A DNA stretch of 64,000 nt. It comes from Roseovarius arcticus. GTDB lineage: Bacteria > Pseudomonadota > Alphaproteobacteria > Rhodobacterales > Rhodobacteraceae. Numbering within the stretch: the first letter of the stretch is position 1; each line of letters opens with the position of its first letter. The notes under the pieces are model-generated. The model did not search any database. It saw only the letters and a list, made by a program, of their open reading frames with translations, and was not told the DNA's origin. This document shows, in pieces, positions 15,084 to 25,140 of the stretch. The DNA is taken from contig NZ_SZZN01000001.1 in assembly GCF_006125015.1 (NCBI RefSeq), positions 1,736,001-1,800,000 on the forward strand, read 5' to 3'. The translations under genes were made by a program, and so were the position numbers.

Positions 15084-17234
15084 ATGCGCAGTCTTTCCAA
15101 AGTTTCGCATAGGGCTGCCGCTATGTTCTTTGCCCTTTCGATTGGCCCTCCCAGTGCGAGCGCGCAAAATGATCCAGTCTGGTATTTTGCCGGCTCAGAT
15201 GGAGTTCCATCGATCTTCTACGCTGATGCGGTGGGCGAGCAACTAACAGTTAGGTGCGGAAGAACCGGTGGCATGTCCAGTAAAGTAAGCCTGAACATCA
15301 TCCTGCCCGACACACTTCAGACAAAGTGGAACGTAGACTCGCGGTTGATCTTCCTGAGATTCGAAACCAGTGCCAACGTGATTAACGGACATCGGCTGGA
15401 AACCATGTTTCGCCCCGGCCAGGAAGCTGAGGTTGAAATACTCGCGACCCCTCTGCCCGATTATGCTGTGGATGATCCCTCCGCCGAATTAACGTTTCGC
15501 GGAGATAGCTATGATGGCGAGGTTCTGGGCCGGATGAGTGCCCTTGGACTTCATGCTCCGATGACCACGCTCGTGCGCACTTGCAACGCCTATCAGGCCT
15601 CGCCCGGTGCGCCTTCGTTTTCGTGTCCTGGGACGCTTTTGATGAAATCCGGCGAACTCGACATCTGCGGGGACGCGGAGGTCGCAAGGCTCGATGGTGA
15701 GGCCTTGGAGCGTTATCTCGCTTTCACCGGAACGCTGACTCCGGACGAAAAGGAAAAGGCTTGGGCCCGCTATCGTTACTGGATCGACGCCCGGTTTGCT
15801 TGCAACAGGGATATGGCTTGCGCGTCAGCTGCGGCATGGGACTATCTCGAGGAATTGCCGCGCGATGAAACTCCCGCCGGACCCCTTGAGCCGGACAGTG
15901 CGGCACTTGAGACGCTCAGAACTGCCCAGGGGCTTGTGGCGGAGGCGGAACGCCATGGTATTCCCTTTCCCGAGCTGCGCGCCATTAAGGGGCGAACGGC
16001 CTACGTTACTCCAGATTGCGACTATTCTTGCGGGGCCAATGTCTTTGCGATTCACGACATTGGGCCAGATGAATCTGTCCCGCTGAATACAGCAACGGAT
16101 CTCGAAGTTGTTGCCGAGATTGGTCCGGTGTATGGATCTGACGTCAAGCTCAATCACTTGCGGCTGGGATTTCCCCTTCCGCCGCGCTTCGCAGAAAGCG
16201 ATGTGCCGGCCATCTCGCGGTCTATCGCGACCATCGATGCTGATGGGCGCGCAATGCAGACCTATTCAGATGCCCCCCGCAGTTGGGCCGATGAAGCCGC
16301 TGCCCGCCAAGAAAACACTGAATATCAGGAAAAACGCGCCAAGGCAGAGGAACGCGCGCGCCTTCAACGGCTTGCGACCCATTTCGCTGATGAGACCGCG
16401 CGGCGCGACCGTCTCGTTGCCGCGGGCCATGTCTATCGCGCGTCTGAGTTCTGGACCGATTTTTACTACCCTGATACGATCCGCGGTATTTTCGAAGGCG
16501 GGCGGCTCGCTCCGGACGCCCCTGCGTTGCGGTCTTTCGTCGGTGGATTTATCGTGGCCTTCAACCGCAACTGCGGCAATTTCATGCCCGCAGACGCTGT
16601 GCCATTCACCGAAACCGCGGTGACGCGTGTGGTTAATGGCCTCGGGTTCGAACTTAGCCGCTCCAGCCAAAGCCGCAGTTTCCGTGTGCAAAAAGAACTT
16701 GCCCCTTATTTCGCACGGCTGACAACGGAAGGGCCAACGCAAACGGAAATAACGGCGGTTCTTGGCACGGTCCAGGACCTCATGGCAGGGCGCATTGATT
16801 TGCAGGGCATGATCGCCCCGGTTGCGGGCAATGCTATTGACGCTCAGCGCATGGTGAATTCCCATTCTTGCCAGGGACCGGCCGTCCGGCAACTTCTGGA
16901 CAACCTGGCAGCCAATGCCAACGGCACACCAACACCGCTTGAGGCGGGCTACACCATACCGGGCGCACCCTCTGAGACCGATCCGGCGCCAGACCCCAAG
17001 CGCGCCAGCAGCCTTGGAGATTCGTGCATGCGCGCCTCTGGCTATGCGTCCGATTCTACGAGCCTTTGCAGTTGCGTCAAAACCGAAGTCGCACCGCAGC
17101 TTGGCGCAACGGCGCGGGAACTTGCACTTGCGGACTACCGCCCGGCAGCCGTCGGCTGGTTCCACGGTGGGGCCGAAGCAGATACCGCAGCGGGCCGTGC
17201 TTTTCAGGCATGTGTGAGCCAACTTGCCCGCTGA
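15084..17234 (+). CDS. large secreted protein of unknown function with an LprI-like segment
   Basis: A 716-aa protein with a signal peptide (cut after SASAQ, about residue 28) and many cysteines. A segment at about 190-275 (ELDICGDAEVARLDGEALER, then ARYRYWIDARFACNRDMAC and WDYLEEL) has the Cys and Asp spacing of LprI/DUF1311 domains. The middle is rich in charged helices (EEAAARQE-like, about 420-470), and the C-terminus carries a small Cys-rich motif (SCMRASGYASDSTSLCSCVK) seen in other secreted alphaproteobacterial proteins. I do not recognise the whole. It stands alone between IS remnants, but its frame is intact, which argues that it is used. Confidence 0.7.
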   Translation: MRSLSKVSHRAAAMFFALSIGPPSASAQNDPVWYFAGSDGVPSIFYADAVGEQLTVRCGRTGGMSSKVSLNIILPDTLQTKWNVDSRLIFLRFETSANVINGHRLETMFRPGQEAEVEILATPLPDYAVDDPSAELTFRGDSYDGEVLGRMSALGLHAPMTTLVRTCNAYQASPGAPSFSCPGTLLMKSGELDICGDAEVARLDGEALERYLAFTGTLTPDEKEKAWARYRYWIDARFACNRDMACASAAAWDYLEELPRDETPAGPLEPDSAALETLRTAQGLVAEAERHGIPFPELRAIKGRTAYVTPDCDYSCGANVFAIHDIGPDESVPLNTATDLEVVAEIGPVYGSDVKLNHLRLGFPLPPRFAESDVPAISRSIATIDADGRAMQTYSDAPRSWADEAAARQENTEYQEKRAKAEERARLQRLATHFADETARRDRLVAAGHVYRASEFWTDFYYPDTIRGIFEGGRLAPDAPALRSFVGGFIVAFNRNCGNFMPADAVPFTETAVTRVVNGLGFELSRSSQSRSFRVQKELAPYFARLTTEGPTQTEITAVLGTVQDLMAGRIDLQGMIAPVAGNAIDAQRMVNSHSCQGPAVRQLLDNLAANANGTPTPLEAGYTIPGAPSETDPAPDPKRASSLGDSCMRASGYASDSTSLCSCVKTEVAPQLGATARELALADYRPAAVGWFHGGAEADTAAGRAFQACVSQLAR

Positions 17235-17623
17235 TGGGTGCCCCGGTTGCCGTCACCCGGATCGGCAGTATCGGAAACGGGGAGGATATTCGCGAAATGG
17301 ACGCTTATGAACCTGCTAAACTACCTTTGATTTTTTGACTCCAGAGTGGAGTAGGTAAAGTTCGTTTTGGAAGTAAAGATTTCGGCGGCGCATCGCGGTG
17401 CGTCCCAGAATTGATGATTAATCAGAGCATCGGAACTGATGGGCCCGCTCGATGAGCGCATCTTCACCAATTGGCCGTCGCTCGTACTTTCCAGAAAAAG
17501 CATGGGTGCGGTGGCGGTCCGATTATTCATCTTTCTCGAAACCACCGCGCCGACAAATTCAAGATATTTGTCTTGGTCCTGAAATGTCAGTGTATGTGCC
17601 AGCCTTTAACCCGGAATATCGAT
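17235..17623. other. intergenic, no gene seen
   Basis: 389 bp between the secreted protein gene and the IS21 fragment. Short frames exist on both strands, but none shows a family signature. The composition is lower in GC than the neighbours, consistent with decayed insert DNA. No RNA gene is seen. Confidence 0.45.
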
Positions 17624-17777
17624 GGGAATCTTTCGCTTCAAAGCCGGTTCAGCCGCAGTGGCCCAGAAGAAGAGGGAGAACAATCATGCATTGCCCAAGC
17701 CTGAAATCCGAAACATAATTTAAAGGTGGCTCACTTCTCGATAGAAAACCCGGCTCACTTCCGTGTGGAAATCTACA
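17624..17777 (+). repeat. IS21 right-end segment, copy 2
   Basis: The last codons of istB (SFRFKAG), the 3' tail and both GGCTCACTT boxes, closely matching 4555-4713 in the same orientation. After 17777 the sequence runs directly into an inverted istB fragment, so two IS21 copies have recombined or one inserted beside the other. Confidence 0.85.
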
Positions 17778-17902
17778 GCCTGAATGCCGAGGACGGTCGC
17801 AACATGTGATTTTCCGGTACCTGACGCTCCGATCAAGACCACATTTTCAGCCCCATCCGTGAGCTCGCAACGATGAAGTTGGCGCAAGAGGGCCTCGTTG
17901 AT
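17775..17902 (-). pseudogene. IstB fragment on the opposite strand
   Basis: About 43 codons of IstB: INEALLRQLHRCELTDGAEN, then VVLIGASGTGKSHVATVLGI, ending at QAV at the junction with the right-end repeat. It includes Walker A but nothing after it. No micro-element is present in this fragment, though the region covers neither insertion point seen in the other istB. Confidence 0.85.
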
Positions 17903-18409
17903 CAGTACTGAACCAGACGATAGGCAAGCCAGCTGTCCCAATACGGCTTCTATCAGGCGCCATCTAAATTTCAAAATTTGAACGATAGAATTTGCCACAC
18001 AAAACGCCACACATCCGGCGAAAAGAAGCTGGGGGAGGTTTGCGTTAAGGCATTGTTTTCGTTATTGTTTGCCAATTTCCCTGAGGAGGCGTGTCGGACT
18101 GTCTCTCCGCCACGCTACGAAGTTGCTGTTTATACAAAGGGAATTGTGATGATGTCCAGCAAGCCGTTGTCCAGGATGGACCACACAAGAAGGGCCTGAG
18201 GACATCAGCCCGTCACGCCGTAGCACGTTGAAATGTAGCGCCAATCGTCCCACGCGTGGGCTCCTCGCGATTCATGTCCCGCCAAGAGTTCCCGCCGACA
18301 ACGTGGCGCGCTTCGCCGTAGGCGACACCGCATTTTTCAATGAAACGGACGCGCAAATCAGTTTTGCCGAAGGTGATGCCGCACTCGAAATTTAGCTATC
18401 CCATCGGGA
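17903..18409. other. unassigned region downstream of hutF
   Basis: 507 bp. On the minus strand a frame of about 60 codons without a start (ending at the TGA at 18213-18215) reads smoothly, with GITFGKTDLRVRFIEKCGVA, YGEARHVVGGNSW and a GTIGATFQ end, which looks like a real protein tail. I cannot name the family. A stop lies between it and hutF, so it is likely a relic. The rest shows no gene or RNA. Confidence 0.4.
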
Positions 18410-19768
18410 TCAAAGCGATGCCATCAAACTGCGCATTGCGGATCGGTAGGCCGATACGATCTCATCGCGTTGGACGTGCCGCCCCGATTGCACCGCATGC
18501 CGCCCGGCAGACCAGACATCGGTCACAACATCGTCTTTCGACGCGAATGCGAGACCATCCAACAACTGATCCTGTCGCAGGGCACACAAGGACGGCGCAG
18601 CACTGTCGATCGCAACCAGATCGGCCCAGCCACCGACCAAGATTTCACCATTGCCACGCCCCAATGCCTGCGCGCCGCCTTTAGCCGCGCCTGTATAAAG
18701 TGTGTCGCCGACCGATCCCTCGCCGACCACCATCACATTGCGCGCAACGTCCCGCAGGCGCTGGGAATATTCCAACATGCGCAGCTCTTCTGTCAGGGAG
18801 ATCAGCACGTTTGAATCGGACCCGATCCCGAATGCTCCACCAGCCTTTAGGTACGCGGGGCCATTGAACGGCCCGTCGCCCAGGTTGGCTTCGGTCACCG
18901 GGCATAGACCGGCAACTGCACCGGATTTCGCCATTTTACGTGTCTCACCCTCGGTCATGTGGGTCGCGTGGATAAGGCACCATTCGGGCGTTACGTTTGC
19001 ATTGGCCAGCAGCCAATCGACGGGCCGCGCACCCAGCCAGCCCTCGATATCGGCCACCTCTTTGGGTTGCTCTGCGATGTGAATATGAACCGGCCCCGAT
19101 CTATGCGCGTTTAGTACTTCCCGAAGGTCATCAGGCGACGTGGCCCGCAAAGAGTGCGGCGCAATCCCTACGCGGCAGTCGGCAGGCAGGTGCGCGACAG
19201 CAACCTTGGCCTGCGCCACCAGCTCGTTGAACCGATCAACTCTATTGCCGAACCGTCCCTGCCCGGTCTCAAGCGGCACGTGCCCGGCGCCGCCGTAGGT
19301 ATATAGAACCGGCAGATGCGTCAGGCCGATCCCCGTTTTTGCTGCAGCGGCGGCGATACGGGCCGAAAGTTCGGCCAGATTATCGTAGGGGGTGCCACCC
19401 GGTTGATGATGCAGATAGTGAAACTCGCCCACGCTGGCATAGCCTGCTTCCTGCATTTCCAGAAAGACGAAGGCCGCAATCGCCTCGATATTCTCAGGCG
19501 TCAGGTGTTCGGTGAAACGATACATCAAATCGCGCCAGGTCCAGAAGCTGTCTTTGCCTGCCATTCTGTATTCGGTCATCCCCGCCATCGCCCGTTGGAA
19601 GCTATGGCTGTGCAGGTTCGCAAGCGCGGGCAATAACGTATCCACCGCGTCGTCCCCTTGCTGGGGATGTTGATCAATTGCTAGCTCAATGATCCGGCCA
19701 TCCAGCACGTCCAAACGGACATTGCTGGCCCACCCTGTTGAAAGCTTGGCCTGTCTTGCAAAAATCAT
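18410..19768 (-). CDS. hutF: formimidoylglutamate deiminase
   Basis: A 452-aa amidohydrolase-superfamily enzyme. It converts N-formimidoyl-L-glutamate to N-formyl-L-glutamate and ammonia, the route used when HutG completes the pathway. Metal and active-site motifs are LPALANLHSHSFQRAMAGMT, HIAEQPKEV, LIHATHMTEGE and FGIGSDSNV. It is divergent from hutI across an 85-bp region carrying the operator, so both arms of the hut cluster can be controlled together. Confidence 0.93.
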   Translation of the reverse strand: MIFARQAKLSTGWASNVRLDVLDGRIIELAIDQHPQQGDDAVDTLLPALANLHSHSFQRAMAGMTEYRMAGKDSFWTWRDLMYRFTEHLTPENIEAIAAFVFLEMQEAGYASVGEFHYLHHQPGGTPYDNLAELSARIAAAAAKTGIGLTHLPVLYTYGGAGHVPLETGQGRFGNRVDRFNELVAQAKVAVAHLPADCRVGIAPHSLRATSPDDLREVLNAHRSGPVHIHIAEQPKEVADIEGWLGARPVDWLLANANVTPEWCLIHATHMTEGETRKMAKSGAVAGLCPVTEANLGDGPFNGPAYLKAGGAFGIGSDSNVLISLTEELRMLEYSQRLRDVARNVMVVGEGSVGDTLYTGAAKGGAQALGRGNGEILVGGWADLVAIDSAAPSLCALRQDQLLDGLAFASKDDVVTDVWSAGRHAVQSGRHVQRDEIVSAYRSAMRSLMASL

Positions 19769-19786
19769 TTAGCGACCCTCTATTTT

Positions 19787-19817
19787 TATGTATAGACATA
19801 TATCATACTTATACATA
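19787..19817. promoter_or_regulatory. hutF-hutI divergent operator (probable HutC site)
   Basis: TATGTATAGACATA at 19787-19800 is a perfect 5+4+5 inverted repeat (TATGT/ACATA). TATACATA at 19810-19817 mirrors the TATGTATA of the first arm. GntR-type HutC repressors bind TGTA-centred AT-rich palindromes of this kind. It sits midway between the divergent hutF and hutI starts and overlaps the AT-rich stretch where both promoters must lie. The link to HutC (24451-25140) is inferred. Confidence 0.65.
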
Positions 19818-19853
19818 CTATAAAAGTGCGTTTTTGGCTGTGGGGGAACACAA

Positions 19854-21065
19854 ATGACTGGGGAAATTAGGGTATTCGTTGATCTGAATGCCGCAACCAT
19901 GGACGAATCAAAGGCCCCTTATGGCATGATCGAGAACGCGGCCATTGCCGTGGTTGGCGATACGATTGCATGGGTGGGGAAAGCTCGCGATTTGCCTGAG
20001 ATGTATAATGTGGTTGAGCCAGAAAGCCTCGGCGGCCGCGTGGTTACGCCCGGTCTCATCGATTGCCACACACATATTGTCCACGGCGGCGACCGTGCCG
20101 TTGAGTTCGAAATGCGTCTGAACGGGGCAAGCTACGAAGAGGTTGCGCGCGCAGGCGGCGGCATCGTCTCGACGGTCAAGGCCACCCGCGCCGCGACCCA
20201 AGACATGCTTCTCGCGGATGCGCTGTGCCGCGTGGACGTTATGATCGCCGAAGGTGTGACCAGCATTGAGATCAAGTCGGGCTATGGCCTTGATATAGAA
20301 ACTGAGCTGCGCATGTTGCGCGTCGCCCGCGCTATCGGGGAAAGCCGCCCTATTCGGGTGAAAACCACTTTCCTTGGGGCCCACGCGACACCCGCCGAAT
20401 ACGCAGACCGGAATGATGCCTATATTGATGACGTTTGCATCCCTGCCCTTCGCGCTGCCCACGACGAGGGTTTGGTTGATGCGGTGGACGGATTCTGCGA
20501 AGGCATCGCGTTCCAGCCCGCCCAAATCGCCCGCGTGTTCGATGTGGCACGTGAACTTGGCCTTCCGGTCAAACTTCATGCAGAGCAGCTGTCCAACCTT
20601 GGGGGCGCGAAACTCGCGGCCAGTTACGGTGCCTTGTCAGCAGATCACATCGAGTATCTGGACGAAGACGGCGTCAAGGCAATGGCAGAGGCGGGAACCG
20701 TCGCTGTTATCCTGCCCGGCGCCTTCTATACTTTGCGCGAAACGCAGGCGCCTCCGATTGATCTATTGCGCAGGCATGGCGTCCCAATGGCGCTGGCGAC
20801 GGACATCAACCCCGGCTCGTCCCCGCTCAATTCCCTGCTGCTGGCGCTCAATATGGGCTGCACCCTGTTTCGGATGACCCCAGAAGAGGCGTTGCGCGGT
20901 GCCACCCGAAACGCCGCCCGCGCCCTTGGCCTGACCGATACCGGACTAATCGCGGCGGGTATGCGCGCCGACATGGCCGTCTGGGACATCAAACACCCCG
21001 CCGAGCTGGCTTACCGCATTGGCTTCAACCCGCTGCATTCCCGCATCTTCGGAGGCACATCGTGA
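19854..21065 (+). CDS. hutI: imidazolonepropionase
   Basis: A 403-aa metal-dependent amidohydrolase that opens the ring of 4-imidazolone-5-propionate to N-formimidoyl-L-glutamate. Metal ligands lie in [19 protein letters not shown], with others in [24 protein letters not shown] and [11 protein letters not shown]. Its stop overlaps the hutH start by four bases. Length and motifs are normal. Confidence 0.95.
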   Translation: MTGEIRVFVDLNAATMDESKAPYGMIENAAIAVVGDTIAWVGKARDLPEMYNVVEPESLGGRVVTPGLIDCHTHIVHGGDRAVEFEMRLNGASYEEVARAGGGIVSTVKATRAATQDMLLADALCRVDVMIAEGVTSIEIKSGYGLDIETELRMLRVARAIGESRPIRVKTTFLGAHATPAEYADRNDAYIDDVCIPALRAAHDEGLVDAVDGFCEGIAFQPAQIARVFDVARELGLPVKLHAEQLSNLGGAKLAASYGALSADHIEYLDEDGVKAMAEAGTVAVILPGAFYTLRETQAPPIDLLRRHGVPMALATDINPGSSPLNSLLLALNMGCTLFRMTPEEALRGATRNAARALGLTDTGLIAAGMRADMAVWDIKHPAELAYRIGFNPLHSRIFGGTS

Positions 21066-22600
21066 CCAAACTTACCCTCACGCCCGGCGCTGTCACGCTG
21101 GACGATCTAGCCACGATTTTCTGGGATGAGGTATCGGTCCGCCTTGATCCCGCCTGCCACCCTGCGATTGAGCTGGCTCAGTCGCGCATTGCAAAGGCGG
21201 TCGCAGGGACCGAGGCCGTCTATGGCGTGAACACTGGGTTCGGCAAACTGGCCTCGGTCAAAATCGAATCCAAAGACACCGCGACGCTGCAGCGCAATCT
21301 GATCTTGTCCCATTGCTGCGGTGTCGGCCCCGCGATCCCTCGCCGCCATGCGCGCTTGCTGATGGCGCTCAAACTTCTCAGCCTTGGCCGCGGCGCATCG
21401 GGTGTGCGGCTTGAGATTGTGACCCTCATCGAAGGAATGCTGGACAAGGGCGTGACCCCGGTCATTCCCGCGCAAGGGTCTGTGGGCGCATCTGGTGATC
21501 TGGCCCCTCTTGCGCATATGGCGGCGGTCATGATGGGCCACGGCGAGGCGGAATTTGGCGGACAGGTCATGTCTGGCGACAAGGCCCTGAAGGCTGCGGG
21601 TCTGGTCGCGGTCGAGCTGGGCCCAAAGGAAGGGCTGGCGCTGATCAACGGCACGCAGTTTTCGACGGCCTTCGCGCTTGCGGGGCTCTTTGGCGCGTGG
21701 CGCAGCGCGCATTGCTCGCTCGTGACATCGGCCCTATCGACGGACGCCATCATGGGGTCCACAGCACCCTTGCAGCCGGAAATCCACACCCTGCGCGGCC
21801 ACCCTGGCCAGATCGAGGCGGGTGCGACTATGCGGGCGCTTTTGGCAGGGTCTGAAATTCGCGACAGCCATATGCTGAATGACGCGCGGGTACAGGACCC
21901 CTATTGCATCCGATGCCAGCCACAGGTGACCGGGGCTGCAATGGACGTGCTGCGCATGGCCGCACGCACGCTCGAGGTCGAAGCGAACGCTGCGACAGAC
22001 AATCCGCTTGTCCTGATCGAGGCGGATATGATCGTGTCGGGCGGCAATTTCCACGCCGAGCCGGTTGGCTTTGCCGCTGATATGATTGCGCTGGCGATTG
22101 CAGAGATCGGGGCCATTGCGCAGCGCCGTGTAGCGCTGATCGTCGATCCGGTTCTCAGCTTTAATTTGCCCCCGTTCCTGACCCCCAATCCGGGCCTGAA
22201 CAGCGGCTATATGATTGCCGAGGTCACCACCGCCGCATTGATGAGCGAAAACAAACATCTGGCAAACCCCTGCGTCACCGACAGCACACCAACGTCGGCC
22301 AACCAGGAGGATCATGTCAGCATGGCCGCACATGGCGCGCGCCGGCTAAGCCAAATGAACGAAAACCTTCAGCGTATTTTGGGCGTGGAGCTTTTGTGCG
22401 CAGCGCAGGGCATTGATTTTCGCGCGCCTCTGACGACCAGCGACACGCTGCAGCGGGTCATAATTCGCGTTCGCAAGGACGTGGCCACACTGGGCGATGA
22501 TCGCTACCTCGCGCCAGATCTGGAGCGTGCGGCCGTGATGATTGCCAGCGGCGATATCATATCGGCAGCTGGCATTCCCATGCCGGACCTGTCCGCATGA
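21062..22600 (+). CDS. hutH: histidine ammonia-lyase
   Basis: A 512-aa histidase that deaminates L-histidine to trans-urocanate. The MIO cofactor triad Ala143-Ser144-Gly145 lies in [24 protein letters not shown] near residue 55 and [14 protein letters not shown] towards the C-terminus are also typical. Start and stop overlap hutI and the hutG relic (ATGA on both sides), so translation is coupled. Confidence 0.96.
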   Translation: MTKLTLTPGAVTLDDLATIFWDEVSVRLDPACHPAIELAQSRIAKAVAGTEAVYGVNTGFGKLASVKIESKDTATLQRNLILSHCCGVGPAIPRRHARLLMALKLLSLGRGASGVRLEIVTLIEGMLDKGVTPVIPAQGSVGASGDLAPLAHMAAVMMGHGEAEFGGQVMSGDKALKAAGLVAVELGPKEGLALINGTQFSTAFALAGLFGAWRSAHCSLVTSALSTDAIMGSTAPLQPEIHTLRGHPGQIEAGATMRALLAGSEIRDSHMLNDARVQDPYCIRCQPQVTGAAMDVLRMAARTLEVEANAATDNPLVLIEADMIVSGGNFHAEPVGFAADMIALAIAEIGAIAQRRVALIVDPVLSFNLPPFLTPNPGLNSGYMIAEVTTAALMSENKHLANPCVTDSTPTSANQEDHVSMAAHGARRLSQMNENLQRILGVELLCAAQGIDFRAPLTTSDTLQRVIIRVRKDVATLGDDRYLAPDLERAAVMIASGDIISAAGIPMPDLSA

Positions 22601-22740
22601 GGCCGGTAGAAATCCACCTCAGCGCCGAGGCAGCACCGTGGACCTATGACGATACGAACGCGGTGCGCCTGCGCGCTTGCCTCACAACTATCCTGACAAA
22701 ACTGGCCACACTGGCCCCTACCCTGAAAGGCACATCATGA
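22597..22740 (+). pseudogene. hutG: hutG relic: N-formylglutamate deformylase with in-frame internal deletion
   Basis: A 47-aa frame with ATGA overlaps on both sides (hutH stop, hutU start). The first seven residues (MRPVEIH) look like the HutG start. The rest ([20 protein letters not shown], then [11 protein letters not shown]) looks like the C-terminal end of Rhodobacterales HutG. The roughly 200 central residues with the metal and active site are missing, so it cannot be an enzyme. The frame was kept through the deletion. HutF needs a deformylase to finish the pathway, so a second HutG elsewhere or another amidohydrolase is expected. Confidence 0.75.
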
Positions 22741-24404
22741 GCGATCCGCGCAAAAACACCCGTGACGTTTTTCCCGCCACCGGCACCGAGCTGACAGCCA
22801 AAAGCTGGCTAACCGAAGCGCCGCTGCGGATGCTGATGAACAACCTGCATCCTGACGTCGCCGAAAACCCGCATGAACTTGTGGTCTACGGCGGCATCGG
22901 ACGGGCGGCGCGCACATGGAAGGACTATGATATGATCGTGGCCTCCCTGCGCGAGTTGGACGACGATCAAACGCTGCTCGTCCAGTCGGGCAAACCTGTT
23001 GGCGTCTTTCAAACCCACAAAGATGCTCCGCGCGTCTTGATCGCCAACTCCAACCTCGTGCCGCATTGGGCCACGTGGGATCATTTCAACGAATTGGATA
23101 AAAAAGGTCTGGCTATGTACGGCCAGATGACGGCGGGGTCCTGGATTTACATTGGCAGCCAAGGCATCGTTCAAGGCACCTATGAGACGTTCGTCGAGGC
23201 GGGCCGCCAACACTACGACGGCTCTCTCACAGGCAAATGGATCCTGACGGGCGGACTTGGCGGTATGGGGGGCGCGCAGCCGCTGGCGGCGGTTATGGCT
23301 GGCGCCTGCTGTCTCGCGGTGGAGTGTAACCCTGACAGCATCGATTTCCGCCTGCGCACGAAATACGTCGACGAAAAGGCCGAGACGCTGGACGAAGCCC
23401 TCGAGATGATCAATCGCTGGACCGCAGCGGGCGAGGCAAAATCTGTTGCTCTGCTGGGCAATGCGGCAGATGTGTTCCCCGAGCTGGTCAGGCGCGGCGT
23501 CTGTCCCAATATCGTCACGGATCAGACCTCGGCCCATGATCCGATTAATGGATACCTTCCGCAGGGCTGGACAATGGCGCAGTGGAAAGAAAAGCGCGAG
23601 AGTGCCCCAAAAGAAGTCGAAAAAGCTGCCCGGGCCAGCATGAAAGTGCAGGTCAAAGCGATGGTCGATTTCCATGCAGCTGGAATTCCCACGGTTGATT
23701 ACGGCAACAATATTCGGCAGATGGCGCTCGAAGAGGGGCTGGAAAACGCGTTCGATTTCCCCGGCTTCGTGCCTGCCTATATTCGCCCTCTTTTTTGCCG
23801 GGGGATTGGTCCCTTTCGCTGGGCGGCACTGTCGGGCGATCCCGAAGACATCTACAAAACTGACGCCAAAGTGAAAGAGATCCTGTCCGAGGATACGCAT
23901 CTGCACAATTGGCTGGATATGGCCCGCGAGCGGATCTCGTTTCAAGGATTGCCTGCGCGCATCTGTTGGGTCGGACTGGGCGTACGCCACAAGCTGGGCC
24001 TCGCCTTCAACGAAATGGTGCGCGCCGGAGAGTTGAGCGCGCCGATTGTCATCGGCCGCGATCATCTGGATTCCGGCTCTGTCGCCTCGCCCAACCGCGA
24101 AACCGAAGCCATGAAGGACGGCTCTGATGCGGTGTCAGACTGGCCGCTGCTGAACGCACTGCTTAACACTGCGTCGGGCGCGACGTGGGTATCATTGCAT
24201 CACGGGGGCGGCGTCGGCATGGGGTTCTCGCAGCACTCTGGCATGGTCATCTGCTGTGACGGGACCGAGGACGCGGACCGCCGGATCGCGCGCGTTCTGT
24301 GGAATGATCCCGCCACGGGCGTAATGCGCCACGCCGATGCGGGCTATGAGGATGCGCTGGACTGCGCCCGCGAGAACGGCCTCAACCTGCCTGGCATTCT
24401 TTGA
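22737..24404 (+). CDS. hutU: urocanate hydratase
   Basis: A 555-aa NAD-dependent urocanase that hydrates urocanate to 4-imidazolone-5-propionate. The start [16 protein letters not shown] at 22737 overlaps the hutG relic stop; an ATG 60 bp upstream lies inside the relic and is not used. Typical motifs are [40 protein letters not shown] with the nearby VECNPDSID, and [18 protein letters not shown] near the C-terminus. It is the last gene of the hutI-H-(G)-U operon. Confidence 0.96.
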   Translation: MSDPRKNTRDVFPATGTELTAKSWLTEAPLRMLMNNLHPDVAENPHELVVYGGIGRAARTWKDYDMIVASLRELDDDQTLLVQSGKPVGVFQTHKDAPRVLIANSNLVPHWATWDHFNELDKKGLAMYGQMTAGSWIYIGSQGIVQGTYETFVEAGRQHYDGSLTGKWILTGGLGGMGGAQPLAAVMAGACCLAVECNPDSIDFRLRTKYVDEKAETLDEALEMINRWTAAGEAKSVALLGNAADVFPELVRRGVCPNIVTDQTSAHDPINGYLPQGWTMAQWKEKRESAPKEVEKAARASMKVQVKAMVDFHAAGIPTVDYGNNIRQMALEEGLENAFDFPGFVPAYIRPLFCRGIGPFRWAALSGDPEDIYKTDAKVKEILSEDTHLHNWLDMARERISFQGLPARICWVGLGVRHKLGLAFNEMVRAGELSAPIVIGRDHLDSGSVASPNRETEAMKDGSDAVSDWPLLNALLNTASGATWVSLHHGGGVGMGFSQHSGMVICCDGTEDADRRIARVLWNDPATGVMRHADAGYEDALDCARENGLNLPGIL

Positions 24405-24407
24405 CAA

Positions 24408-24445
24408 TGGCTGTCACCGCCGCAGCCATGCGGCGGTGACAGCCA
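24408..24445. terminator. bidirectional terminator between hutU and hutC
   Basis: A perfect 17-bp stem (TGGCTGTCACCGCCGCA at 24408-24424 and its complement at 24429-24445) with a 4-nt loop, followed by AAATTTT. It lies between the convergent hutU and hutC stops, 3 bp from the first and 5 bp from the second. Confidence 0.85.
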
Positions 24446-24450
24446 AATTT

Positions 24451-25140
24451 TCAATAGCGTGTCGTCAAACGGTATCCGGGGCGATACGAAAAGCGCACAT
24501 AGGTAACAGCCTGCCCTTCCCACCATGTCGACCGTTCGATCGTAAAGACCGGTTCACCAACCGCGCAGGCCAAATAGTCGGCCAACCGTTGATCGGCCAA
24601 TCCGGCCGACAGGCTGATTTCGACTTCTGAAAAAGGTATTGTAGCAAGCAGCCATTCGGTGGGCCCCGCGTGCGAAAAGTCCGCTTCCTCTGCCGTTGGA
24701 AGTGCTGTCAGGCTAATCCACCTATCCTCGTGTTCGTGGGGAACGCCGTCGGCATAATGCATACAATCTAGGTGCACGGCCTTGCCTTCGGCGGGCAATT
24801 TCAGCCGCGCACGCAGCCAATCCGGCGCGACCTCTACAGAGTCACTCACCAGCGAGTACCGATAAGTGGCACCCCTGCTTTCGATTTCGGCGCGAACGAC
24901 GGGGATATCAAAGCGCGCTTGTCGTACAGGGCTCATCCGCACGCGGGTTCCTGCCTTGCGACGCCTTTCAATGAGACCTTCGTCAGCTAATTCGCGCATC
25001 GCCCGGTTAACTGTCGCCCGTGCGCAGCCATATGTTGCCGCCAGTTCCACCTCATTGGGAACCAGATCACCGGGTGCCCATTCGCCTTTGGTAATTTTAG
25101 ACAGAATGTCGGATTTGACGTCTTTGTAGGTCGCCTTCAT
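24451..25140 (-). CDS. hutC: GntR/HutC-family repressor of histidine utilisation
   Basis: A 229-aa regulator. The N-terminal winged helix (LVPNEVELAATYGCARATVN, then RAMRELADEGLIERRRKAGT) is followed by a UTRA ligand domain (about 85-225) ending YVRFSYRPGYRLTTRY. HutC proteins bind hut promoters and are released by urocanate. It is convergent with hutU and divergent from the ABC importer at 25735. The likely operator is at 19787-19817. Confidence 0.9.
   Translation of the reverse strand: MKATYKDVKSDILSKITKGEWAPGDLVPNEVELAATYGCARATVNRAMRELADEGLIERRRKAGTRVRMSPVRQARFDIPVVRAEIESRGATYRYSLVSDSVEVAPDWLRARLKLPAEGKAVHLDCMHYADGVPHEHEDRWISLTALPTAEEADFSHAGPTEWLLATIPFSEVEISLSAGLADQRLADYLACAVGEPVFTIERSTWWEGQAVTYVRFSYRPGYRLTTRY

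Noticed and set aside
16266..17222. 318-codon open frame opposite the 716-aa secreted protein
   Set aside because: High-GC antisense shadow; the plus-strand frame has the signal peptide and domain-like segments.
17321..17545. Small minus-strand frame with faint YceI-like spacing
   Set aside because: Too short and too weak to assign; no start site or signal peptide.
22809..24065. 418-codon open frame opposite hutU
   Set aside because: Antisense shadow of a strongly conserved urocanase gene.
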